From the NCBI GenBank assembly GCA_026874595.1, contig CM049314.1:70138300-70202299 (forward strand): a stretch of DNA of 64,000 nt, read 5' to 3'. Below the pieces are notes generated by a model that made no database searches, was not told the DNA's origin, and saw only the letters and a program-made list of their open reading frames with translations. Shown here piece by piece: positions 62,301 to 64,000 of the stretch (position 1 is its first letter; each line of letters opens with the position of its first letter). The DNA comes from Sipunculus nudus (lineage: Eukaryota > Annelida > Sipuncula > Golfingiida > Sipunculidae). A program made the position numbers and the translations under genes.

Positions 62301-63631
62301 TTACAGTTATCCTTCTCTCCGCTTCCTAGATTCAAAATAACAAGAATTGGACTTATAGATAAAAATATGTAAGAATATTGACTGGAGTTACACTTCTGCA
62401 TAATTTAAAACTTGCAGCATGAAAGTTTGTTAAAACTAATTTACAAAATTGTAGAATTTGCAAACATAAAATAAACCAGATTTTGTAAAAACCAAAACAA
62501 ATTCATGATATTTCCTCACTTATTTTTCACTATTATCAAATCTGCTCTCATCACTTTGTAAGTTGTTATCAAATAATTTACATTTTGCCATACTGAGGAC
62601 TTTACAATTTTCATGGTACAATCTTACTTACACATGGTCTTTATGGTAATCCATGACTCGTATTAGGAACTCTTCGTTTTGGTTCGGGATAAACTTCATT
62701 TCCTTTAGGTACAGGTGGTCCAGATACTCCTCATCAAGGAAGTCACCAATGTCCGCTGAAAAAAAATATAATCTGTTATCTTTGTGACTTTAAATAAATA
62801 GCCCTTTCACATATAATGATTTGGGCAATGCGGATTAATCCATACCCACTGGTGTAAGGCAAAAGTGCATTGTGGGATGACTCATAGCCTTTCCCTGGAG
62901 GGAAACCACAAAAGAATTTGGTCATTACTTGGTTTTAAAAACTTTGCCAAAACTGTCCTAAAATATTCACTTGGCACTTAAGCTGAGAGGATAATTTGAT
63001 TCCGATTGGTTTGAAACCACCTCCTAAGCTGGATTTAAAACATTTTGGTTAAAACAGATAAAAAACACTGTGGATTGCTATGTGAATGCTCCAATAAATT
63101 AAAATGATTTTAAACCATTTTGCATTTGCCTTGAAAAAGGGGATTAAGGGTCCAACTCTATGTAATCATGTTGAATCTCATCCCTTCTTATAGAAGTTCT
63201 CTTTGCTTTTAAACAGCTATCAAATACCAATTTAAGTCAAAAGTCATTTACAACAAATCTTTGGCCTAGATTCACTTCAAGAATACAATAGTAACTAATA
63301 GACACATTCAGAAACACCAAGAACACTAGAAAGAACCAATTTGATCCAGAATAAAGCATGTCTTATTAATTCTGTTGACATTAATTACTTGAGTTGGGAG
63401 CTCACATTTAGCTGCAGTGTTGACATGTGCAGTTTTGACATTTATAGAACTTTTCTATTTTTTCAAAAGGCCTAAGATGCTTAATAATCACAGCTAGGTT
63501 CAGACAGTTTTTATTACATATACAGACTTTTACCTTGTACAATGAATGAAGCTAGCAGGGCTGCAGTACTGTCCTGACACTGTATCATACCATCCAGCAG
63601 ATCTCGTCTGATCTGCTGGGCATACAAGTAC
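7183..63631 (-). CDS. FARP: FARP1/FARP2-type FERM-RhoGEF-PH protein, 24 exons, 5' end outside window
   Basis: FARP proteins are membrane-associated guanine-nucleotide exchange factors for Rho-family GTPases acting at the cell cortex in neurite and synapse development. The 24 placed exons sum to 7,066 nt, about 2,354 residues, and every junction is GT-AG with matching phase. Domain order: FERM F2 and F3 (exons 1-5), FERM-adjacent region with the RGSSF..CGRTQKQ signature (exons 5-6), very long linker (exons 7-9), DH (10-16), PH1 (17-20), linker (21), PH2 (22-24). The DH has the TERTY motif of conserved region 1 and LLKPAQRLLHY of conserved region 3, so a RhoGEF fold is retained. Vertebrate FARPs are about 1,050 residues; this one is more than twice that because of exon 7. 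The F1 lobe and start codon lie right of the window. FARP1 versus FARP2 cannot be separated by eye; invertebrates may have a single gene. Confidence 0.95.
7425..8155. repeat. TGGA/GATGG satellite, split by a SINE
   Basis: Imperfect (GGAT)n DNA at 7425-7570 and 8030-8155 lies in the last FARP intron. The block between the two halves is the SINE at 7575-8021, so the satellite was probably one tract before insertion. A frame rich in HPSIHPS on the minus strand is just this satellite translated. Confidence 0.85.
7575..8021 (+). mobile_element. tRNA-derived SINE
   Basis: The head has an A box TGGCATAATGG and a degenerate B box GGTTTGCGTCC about 35 nt apart, as in RNA polymerase III promoters of tRNA-derived SINEs. 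A central part with GCTCCCCAGGGAGC follows. The 3' end is a short tandem tail (ACCTTT)n at about 8004-8021 instead of poly(A). Family name not assigned. Confidence 0.75.
8264..8329. repeat. (TA)n microsatellite
   Basis: A nearly pure TA tract with one TTTA interruption, in the last intron. Confidence 0.95.
8330..10232. other. Last FARP intron, right part
   Basis: AT-rich intron with no exon seen. It holds two TCAAGGTCA nuclear-receptor half-sites 21 bp apart (9477-9485, 9498-9506) and a MITE (9676-9912). Confidence 0.6.
9676..9912. mobile_element. MITE with CAGTATAACCTTGC inverted ends
   Basis: The left end CAGTATAACCTTGC (9677-9690) is the inverse of the right end GCAAGGTTATACTG, a terminal inverted repeat of about 14 bp. 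The element is about 235 bp, with no coding capacity. Confidence 0.7.
10233..10384 (-). CDS. FARP: FARP exon 23: PH2 strands 4-7
   Basis: It encodes DDYPLASLPLLGYSVSTPSD and then DGIHKDFVFKLQFKNHVYFF-RAESDYTFS, following FARP PH2 exactly in layout. The acceptor is TGACAG and the donor GCAG|GTAAAT in phase 2. Confidence 0.98.
11047..11154 (-). CDS. FARP: FARP exon 22: PH2 strands 1-3
   Basis: It encodes NQLSGYLLRKFKSSNGWQKL and WVVFTNFCLFFYKTYQ, nearly identical in character to vertebrate FARP PH2. The acceptor is TTACAG and the donor CCAG|GTAAGG; phase 0 at both ends. In FARP crystal structures PH2 packs back on DH to autoinhibit exchange (family knowledge). Confidence 0.98.
11155..14479. 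other. Intron 21-22, left part
   Basis: AT-rich intron with no recognisable exon. It contains the MITE at 13159-13339 and several TGAATATTCATGAA-like palindromic words between 11950 and 12740. Confidence 0.5.
13159..13339. mobile_element. MITE with ACAGTAAAAC inverted ends
   Basis: It begins ACAGTAAAACC and ends GTTTTACTGT, a perfect 10-bp terminal inverted repeat. The interior has repeated TGACCAC and ACCACTTTAT words also found in the MITE at 5401-5507, so both belong to one broad family. Confidence 0.7.
14480..15250. repeat. 36-bp minisatellite, about 19 copies
   Basis: The unit is roughly GTGCTTTCTGAGTGAGAT followed by CTAGTTTTTTAATGTCAT. Copies are most regular between 14680 and 15200, with diverged and GGGACATAGC variants at the left end. 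It lies inside the intron next to the exon 21 donor, reaching within about 30 bp of it. Confidence 0.95.
15279..15430 (-). CDS. FARP: FARP exon 21: PH1-PH2 linker
   Basis: It encodes SSDNLEDSHDEPRSPATPEK, QIQHRANTTMHVCWHRNTSV and SMRDHFIATE. The HRANTTMHVCWHRNTSVS stretch is one of the most diagnostic FARP signatures. The acceptor is CATCAG|GT and the donor GAG|GTTAGT in phase 0. The intron right after the donor begins with minisatellite sequence. Confidence 0.97.
15998..16104 (-). CDS. FARP: FARP exon 20: PH1 C-terminal helix
   Basis: It encodes SPQEKDKWLEDLRMAITAAK and ERGEEMIKYASLKSN. It includes the C-terminal PH helix with its invariant Trp (EKDKWLEDLRMAI). The acceptor is TATGCAG|T and the donor ACA|GTAAGC in phase 1. 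Confidence 0.96.
16285..16520 (-). other. Isolated coding-like block in an intron, not recognised
   Basis: A 71-codon open frame (16305-16520) with balanced composition encodes DPVKNHWPTWEVALSFCCK and FCGPFPDTTQKDKMVKWEKN. It runs straight into the SINE target site. It does not look like FARP and is not in phase with it. It may be a remnant of an older mobile element into which the SINE inserted. Confidence 0.3.
16525..16956 (-). mobile_element. tRNA-derived SINE with perfect 14-bp target-site duplication
   Basis: Read on the minus strand, the head (about 16876-16950) has A box TGGCTCAGGGG and B box AGTTCGAATCT. The 3' end has a GGCGGTTACCTCC hairpin and then a poly(A)-rich tail (plus-strand T runs 16525-16552). 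CAGATTGCATTTTT flanks it on both sides (16511-16524 and 16957-16970). Same orientation as FARP. Confidence 0.9.
17346..17428 (-). CDS. FARP: FARP exon 19: PH1 strands 6-7
   Basis: It encodes VEETDANMAVANSFTIYGGN and RCLLVAA, equal to the .EESD.EW.VPH.FTI......I.VAAS stretch. The usual Trp of this segment is replaced by Met in DANMAVAN. The acceptor is TCCACAG and the donor CCAG|GTAAAC in phase 2. Confidence 0.95.
17901..17990 (-). CDS. FARP: FARP exon 18: PH1 strands 3-5
   Basis: It encodes FSDMLVYTSRTGTPALQFKV and HGQLPLRGMI, matching the FSDMLLYTS.........F.V.G.LPL.GM core of FARP PH1. The acceptor is ATTTCAG and the donor ATA|GTAAGT; phase 0 at both ends. Confidence 0.97.
18379..18447 (-). 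CDS. FARP: FARP exon 17: PH1 strands 1-2
   Basis: It encodes QFLREGCLQKLSRKGYQQRM and FFL, the opening beta strands of PH1 (REG.L.KL..KG.QQRMFFLF in the family). The acceptor is TTTTCAG and the donor TTG|GTGAGA; phase 0. A LINE sits in the intron that separates it from exon 16. Confidence 0.97.
18730..20622 (+). mobile_element. 5'-truncated LINE (L1/Tx1-like ORF2 C-terminus) with poly(A) tail
   Basis: The frame 18738-19298 encodes LWNNSFLKINSKSF, ELMTVTGNLYTWHELQRAYP and DWIERVKSK, the post-RT region of L1/Tx1-type ORF2 proteins. After a TGA, probably a mutated Trp codon, the same frame continues EFQFKVIHNYLPVNYWLHKW and CSYCHIKYETITHLF, the family's Cys/His C-terminal motif. Further stops and frameshifts show it is dead. 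The 3' UTR has a TA microsatellite (about 19800-19860) and a 19-A tail at 20604-20622. It is antisense to FARP in intron 16-17. Confidence 0.8.
20772..20843 (-). CDS. FARP: FARP exon 16: DH C-terminal helix into PH1
   Basis: It encodes ENLQKLIELQRDIVGIDNLV and QASR, almost the same as the FARP segment ENLQKL.EL.RDLVGI.NL. The acceptor is TTTTTAG and the donor CGG|GTGAGT; phase 0 at both ends. In vertebrate FARPs the last DH helix helps block the GTPase site in the autoinhibited state; conservation here fits that but does not show it. Confidence 0.97.
21401..21459 (-). CDS. FARP: FARP exon 15: DH domain
   Basis: It encodes AFSRISEVTNASQERMQYL, matching the AL.EITE.......I.LEN region of the last DH helix. 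The acceptor is TTTACAG|AG and the donor TTG|GTAAGA in phase 0. Confidence 0.93.
21759..21809 (-). CDS. FARP: FARP exon 14: DH domain, small exon
   Basis: This 51-bp exon encodes LLQHYDQTHPDYHDCQ, equal in position to the RLC.HY.P.H.DY.DC segment of vertebrate FARPs. The acceptor is CTTCCAG|GT and the donor AAG|GTAAGT. It is phase 1 at both ends, so skipping it would keep the frame. Confidence 0.94.
22245..22702. mobile_element. Degenerate DNA element related to 39090-39501
   Basis: The right end AAACCACAGTATA and the interior words CACAAGGGTTTCAAATTTGC and AAACCCTTGTGAAATA match the better preserved element at 39090-39501. The left end (CAGTGGGGTTTTTT) is decayed. Confidence 0.5.
22815..23001 (-). 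CDS. FARP: FARP exon 13: DH core with CR3
   Basis: It encodes LYSNYIDHHEDILTEVEQTW and continues to FEAQKVCYLPLNTFLLKPAQ-RLLHYRLVLQ. The LLKP.QRLLHY stretch is DH conserved region 3, the main GTPase-contact helix, and CYLPLNTFLLKP is diagnostic of FARP. The acceptor is ATTTCAG and the donor CAGC|GTAAGT in phase 1. Confidence 0.98.
23594..23675 (-). CDS. FARP: FARP exon 12: DH domain
   Basis: It encodes EGKANAHLNGEYRRLGDVML and NITRVLQ, corresponding to the EG..NA....YQRIGDVMLKN segment of FARP DH. The acceptor is CTTCCAG|G and the donor CAG|GTAGGA in phase 0. Confidence 0.96.
24498..24631 (-). CDS. FARP: FARP exon 11: DH domain
   Basis: It encodes WFRAAVEKEDAMPSQLMQLL, FSSFNPLYEFHSSFLKDIEQ and RLAM, closely following the FARP pattern (KEDAMP, then F..I.PLYEFH..FL..IEQRLA.W). 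The acceptor is ATTTCAG and the donor GTG|GTAAGT. Phase 2, completing Trp with the next exon. Confidence 0.97.
25007..25096 (-). CDS. FARP: FARP exon 10: DH domain start (CR1)
   Basis: It encodes RFAIDKAFYIAKEVLMTERT and then YKKDLEVITV. This is DH helix 1 with the conserved catalytic-region Glu in TERTY, which contacts the switch regions of Rho GTPases in the family. The acceptor is TTTCTAG and the donor GTG|GTAGGA; phase 0 at both ends. Confidence 0.97.
25550..25856 (-). CDS. FARP: FARP exon 9: proline-rich linker before DH
   Basis: The 102-codon exon contains PPPPYRDI (a PPxY, WW-domain ligand type) and EEPLPPPPPPIFYEDE (a leucine plus poly-proline flanked by acidic residues, EVH1-ligand-like). 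A Ser/Thr-rich stretch and EDEELRRK follow, just before the DH. The acceptor is CTGTAG|C and the donor CAAG|GTAATT in phase 0. Ligand roles are inferred from motif only. Confidence 0.9.
26600..26807 (-). CDS. FARP: FARP exon 8: linker, with two possible acceptors
   Basis: It encodes SPRASRIDPSKFMLTKDDRK and on to VDRFSP. The donor is CCAAG|GTTAGT in phase 2. There are two acceptors 13 nt apart: TTTCCAG with exon start 26807, and CCATCCAG with exon start 26794. Only the 26794 start is in phase with the exon 7 donor, giving GENR-SPRASR. The 26807 start needs a phase-1 upstream exon that I could not find. Confidence 0.85.
29637..33706 (+). mobile_element. Pearl-like / Helentron-associated non-autonomous element 1
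   Basis: The 5' end is the palindrome TGACCCATGGGTCA followed by GACGCTCAGCTGAC. The body has two tandem arrays: three ~280-bp units (29930-30770), then eight ~336-bp units (30968-33600). An (ACGGACAG)n microsatellite (about 33608-33655) follows, and the 3' end is CTATAGCTCAGATGAC...GTCAGCTGAGCTAAA. GCTCAGCTGAC at the start and GTCAGCTGAGC at the end are subterminal inverted repeats. A second 5'-end copy (TGACCCATGGGTCATGAC) starts right after it at about 33711. It has no transposase frame. Confidence 0.75.
30968..33600. repeat. Eight ~336-bp tandem units, with a 672-bp higher-order repeat
   Basis: Units begin AGGTGG(C)GCCACCAGTCTGCA at about 30968, 31311, 31655, 31991, 32328, 32664, 33000 and 33337, giving spacings of 336-344 bp. 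The pair at 31991-32663 is nearly identical to the pair at 32664-33336, while neighbours within a pair differ more. So a dimer duplicated recently. Confidence 0.9.
34917..35834 (+). mobile_element. Degenerate pearl-like element 3
   Basis: It begins GGGACCCATGGGTCACAGTG and CTCAGCT, and ends TATAGTCAGCTGAGTTAAA, like elements 1 and 2. The interior ACCAGTGGTTTTCATAGTG...TTTTGAAGTGTAG...CCTTAATTTCTC resembles the core unit of element 2. No ACGG microsatellite remains. Confidence 0.5.
35873..36673. mobile_element. Tigger/pogo-like non-autonomous DNA transposon
   Basis: The left end TACAGTAGAGCGCCGTTTTT and CCGAAA pairs with the inverse of the right end (TACAGTACCGTTTTAAAGCA, CCGTATTTCCGAA) as an imperfect inverted repeat. 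The termini are CAGTA...TACTG within TA dinucleotides, the layout of pogo/Tigger elements. The 801-bp element has no transposase frame. Confidence 0.7.
38007..38165 (+). other. Possible plus-strand exon inside the FARP intron
   Basis: An ATG-started frame MVPLKLRNSLVGFSYGFSEF continues to RCVYCHRHPMALTSLSKK and ends at an excellent donor, AAAAAG|GTAAGT. A TATATATATA run lies about 20 bp upstream of the ATG. It is not recognised, and no partner exon was found. It may be chance. Confidence 0.2.
39090..39501. mobile_element. MITE with TACTGTGGTTG inverted ends
   Basis: The left end is TACTGTGGTTGCCTTTT; the right end AAAGCCAACCACAGTA is its inverse. CACAAGGGTTTTAATTTCGC near the left and GCGAAAATGAAACCCTTGC near the right extend the inverted symmetry. 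It is 412 bp; a decayed copy lies at 22245-22702. Confidence 0.75.
43572..43584 (-). promoter_or_regulatory. Perfect DR1 nuclear-receptor site
   Basis: On the minus strand it reads AGGTCA-A-AGGTCA, the consensus for RXR/HNF4/COUP-TF-type receptors, overlapping a TCAAGGTCA. Single-site matches occur by chance; no function shown. Confidence 0.3.
49557..49620. repeat. Two-copy 32-bp tandem duplication
   Basis: CGAATAAAGATGATCCCTAG plus AATATTTGAA is repeated twice in direct succession. Confidence 0.9.
50617..50622 (-). terminator. AATAAA poly(A) signal just after the exon 7 stop codon
   Basis: AATAAA on the minus strand lies about 55 nt past the in-frame TAG at 50676-50678. It is followed by an 11-bp perfect inverted repeat with a 4-nt loop at 50582-50607. 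If the exon 7 donor is skipped, this would end a short FERM-plus-linker mRNA. Use is unproven. Confidence 0.4.
50680..55026 (-). CDS. FARP: FARP exon 7: giant 4,347-bp linker exon
   Basis: One uninterrupted frame of about 1,449 residues links FERM to DH; vertebrate FARPs have only a short linker here. It starts from acceptor TTTCAG|A with RTTSMRTVSSMRSAG, so it continues the FA region. Numbering from the first Met at 55014-55016, it has: poly-proline near 152-160; a charged, probably helical stretch near 203-258; an amphipathic helix near 294-315; a basic SPRRPMELVTFTRL stretch; ten HSSISSD repeats near 710-1164; and a Tyr/Asn/Pro-rich acidic tail with three related NP[YM] motifs. The whole is Ser/Asp/Glu/Pro-rich and looks intrinsically disordered. 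The exon ends AATAG|GTAGAT in phase 2. If this donor is not used, the frame stops at TAG 50676-50678. Being a single exon in frame with flanking FARP exons, it is coding, but its function is unknown. Confidence 0.92.
51524..52885 (-). repeat. Ten in-frame ~45-residue repeats with HSSISSD core (exon 7)
   Basis: The consensus is K-L-T-P-H-S-S-I-S-S-D-[GE]-[SD], then an acidic spacer of 15-20 residues, then [APV]PPGT-[LF]-x-[LM]-A and the next KLT. The ten cores run from AHSSISSEGN (right end) and RSRSISSEGS through TPHSSISSDGS-type copies to a degenerate ESSSSSDEM at the left end. Neighbouring middle copies share extra identity (SSDEDAQH in two, SSDESA in two), showing stepwise tandem expansion. 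The serine-acidic cores resemble casein-kinase phosphorylation clusters; this is inference. Confidence 0.9.
54071..54134 (-). other. Candidate PKA RII-binding (AKAP-like) amphipathic helix in exon 7
   Basis: The translation VDKIVSDVMMSAVLEA has aliphatic residues at 1, 4, 5, 8, 9, 12 and 13, with charged or polar residues on the other face. This is the spacing of A-kinase anchoring helices (aliphatic pairs every 3-4 residues over about 14 residues). It sits in otherwise disordered sequence. Any amphipathic helix can look like this, so the call is tentative. Confidence 0.4.
55027..56470. other. Intron 6-7, left part
   Basis: AT-rich intron with no recognisable exon, next to the giant exon's acceptor. 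Confidence 0.6.
56472..59092 (+). mobile_element. Pearl-like / Helentron-associated element 2
   Basis: The 5' end is GGGACCTATGGGTCACGACG and CTCAGCT. Two ~660-bp core units begin at ACGTGCCATGGTCA...GTTGGGCAAAATTTAAGGTA (57811 and 58477). An (ACGG)n microsatellite (58991-59043) and the 3' end CTATAGCTCAGATGACATAT-AGTCAGCTGAGCTAAA follow. Ends and layout match element 1, but the core repeat is different. Confidence 0.75.
57525..57695 (-). other. Coding-like GC-richer block inside element 2, not recognised
   Basis: The minus-strand frame reads ETLSDFGSLQPLLSHLYVDL, VDLSSNYARLRRGIHGIQAA and YGKPQLIQVSNPTHL without stops. Its base composition is clearly less AT-rich than the element around it. 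It is not FARP and its splice phases do not fit FARP. It may be a host exon fragment captured by the element. Confidence 0.35.
59412..59431. repeat. Homopolymer G run (20)
   Basis: A pure G tract in the intron between exons 6 and 7. Other long G/C runs: C at 140-159, 2913-2929 and 45853-45868; G at 35433-35446. Confidence 0.9.
59980..60054 (-). CDS. FARP: FARP exon 6: FERM-adjacent region
   Basis: This short exon encodes YCGRTQKQLVEYVRENYVKR and then APFE. The SGRTQKQ signature marks the FA region shared by FARP and related FERM proteins and is a known site of phospho-regulation in the 4.1 superfamily. The acceptor is TTTCAG and the donor AAAG|GTATGT. It ends in phase 2 and joins the giant exon. 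Confidence 0.95.
60614..60774 (-). CDS. FARP: FARP exon 5: end of F3 lobe, start of FERM-adjacent region
   Basis: It encodes YYKDTVEFYFETRNECKNFW and then KKCIEYHAFFR, the C-terminal F3 helix with the near-invariant W..C.EHHAFFR pattern. The basic VSRGSSF that opens the FERM-adjacent (FA) segment follows. The acceptor is TTTTCAG and the donor TTTAG|GTAATA. It ends in phase 2, and the next exon completes Arg. Confidence 0.96.
61436..61591 (-). CDS. FARP: FARP exon 4: FERM F3 (PH/PTB-like) lobe
   Basis: The 52 residues include LGVAHMGVLVYQGYTKINTF and SWAKIRKLSFKRKKFLIKL, the beta-sheet core of the F3 lobe and nearly identical in character to vertebrate FARP. This lobe usually binds membrane lipids or cytoplasmic tails. 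The acceptor is ATTAG and the donor TAC|GTGAGT; it is in phase 0 at both ends. Confidence 0.96.
62169..62256 (-). CDS. FARP: FARP exon 3: end of F2 lobe
   Basis: It encodes GQTPADADFNLLETARKCEL and then YGIRMHTAK, the highly conserved F2/F3 junction of FERM proteins (QTPAESDFQLLEIARRLEMYGI in type). The acceptor is TTTTCAG|A and the donor AAG|GTGGGA, in phase 0. Confidence 0.94.
62632..62755 (-). CDS. FARP: FARP exon 2: FERM F2 lobe
   Basis: It encodes DIGDFLDEEYLDH...FIPNQNEEFL...YHKDH, matching the F2 helices of FARP (IGDFDE, a xxKYIPQQ-like segment, and a VEFHHNH-like end). The acceptor is TTTCAG and the donor T|GTAAGT. It enters in phase 1 and leaves in phase 2, completing Val with the first base of the next exon to give HVGQTPAD. 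Confidence 0.93.
63534..63631 (-). CDS. FARP: FARP exon 1 in window: FERM F2 lobe start
   Basis: The exon encodes YLYAQQIRRDLLDG...ALLASFIVQ, the classical start of the FERM F2 (acyl-CoA-binding-protein-like) lobe. The acceptor is TTACAG and the donor AAG|GTAAAAG. It begins with the last base of a split codon and ends one base into the next, so upstream coding exons must exist beyond the right edge. Confidence 0.93.
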
Positions 63632-64000
63632 CTGTAACATACAAAATATCATATGACTAAATTCTCAACATCAAGACATCTGTACTTAACTAACACTCAC
63701 CTTGATTCATTTGATAAGATCAATAATTGCCAGTTCCCTATTTTCCCACAATAAATTACTCATTTATTTAAGACTCATTCACTTAGTTCACTTCAAAGCC
63801 TAGCTAACCTGGTGGATAAATTTCATACTATTAGGCAACGTGGTTCTTGTCTTCTCCAGCATGTTTTAAAATGACCTGATGTTTGCATAATTTTGTGTTG
63901 GTGGAGGAATGTGCTCTCTGAGTGTCTTCTATTTATCACAATATACATATGCATGATATGCAAATTAGCTCAATATTTGTCATTTTGCATACTGAACCTA
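63632..64000. other. Intron upstream of exon 1 (open at window edge)
   Basis: No coding sequence seen. The preceding FERM F1 exon lies outside the window. Confidence 0.7.

Larger units (their letters stand above)
60055..63533. other. Introns between FERM exons 1-6
   Basis: Introns of about 375-780 bp, AT-rich, with no repeats I could classify. A short GTGAGTAGC tandem sits at 62105-62160 beside the exon 3 donor. Confidence 0.6.

Overview
This is an animal nuclear genome window: AT-rich, intron-dense, with GT-AG junctions throughout and many degenerate transposable elements. Two large elements have the layout of the molluscan 'pearl' / Helentron-associated family (palindromic 5' end, core tandem repeats, (ACGG)n microsatellite, conserved 3' end). 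With lophotrochozoan-style MITEs and tRNA-derived SINEs, this points to a mollusc, probably a bivalve. The species call is inference.

One protein-coding gene dominates. It lies on the minus strand from beyond the right edge (at least 63631) to a stop codon at 7183-7185. I could place 24 coding exons with mutually consistent phases. Joined in order they encode about 2,354 residues: FERM F2 and F3 lobes, FERM-adjacent segment, a very long low-complexity linker, a RhoGEF (DH) domain, PH1, a short linker and PH2. This is the FARP1/FARP2 (CDEP; FERM, ARHGEF and pleckstrin-domain protein) architecture, and exon after exon gives FARP-type peptide. The F1 lobe, start codon and promoter are outside the window. 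The outlier is a 4,347-bp exon (50680-55026) that adds about 1,450 residues between FERM and DH, where vertebrate FARPs have a linker of only about 200. It carries ten ~45-residue HSSISSD repeats, a candidate PKA-anchoring helix and proline-rich stretches. Its splice donor sits directly before an in-frame stop codon, followed by a close poly(A) signal, so the gene could make both a FERM-plus-linker protein and the full GEF.

Layout from left to right. 1-4.0 kb: intergenic DNA with a ~1.5-2.2 kb tandem duplication; the first copy holds an extra 760-bp segment with CCAAT and GC boxes. 4.0-7.2 kb: intergenic DNA and probable 3' UTR with a MITE. 7.2-18.4 kb: PH2, linker and most PH1 exons, with introns carrying a TGGA satellite split by a SINE, a 36-bp minisatellite abutting a splice donor, MITEs, and a SINE with a perfect 14-bp target-site duplication. 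18.7-20.6 kb: a 5'-truncated LINE with poly(A) tail, antisense to the gene, between the first PH1 exon and the last DH exon. 20.8-26.8 kb: DH exons and proline-rich linker exons. 26.8-50.7 kb: a ~23.9-kb intron with a 4-kb pearl-like element, a Tigger-like DNA transposon, a second large MITE and homeodomain-motif-rich AT DNA. 50.7-55.0 kb: the giant exon. 55.0-60.0 kb: an intron with a second pearl-like element containing an isolated coding-like block. 60.0-63.6 kb: FERM exons.

Domain calls rest on reading translated exons against knowledge of the FARP family; no database search was run.
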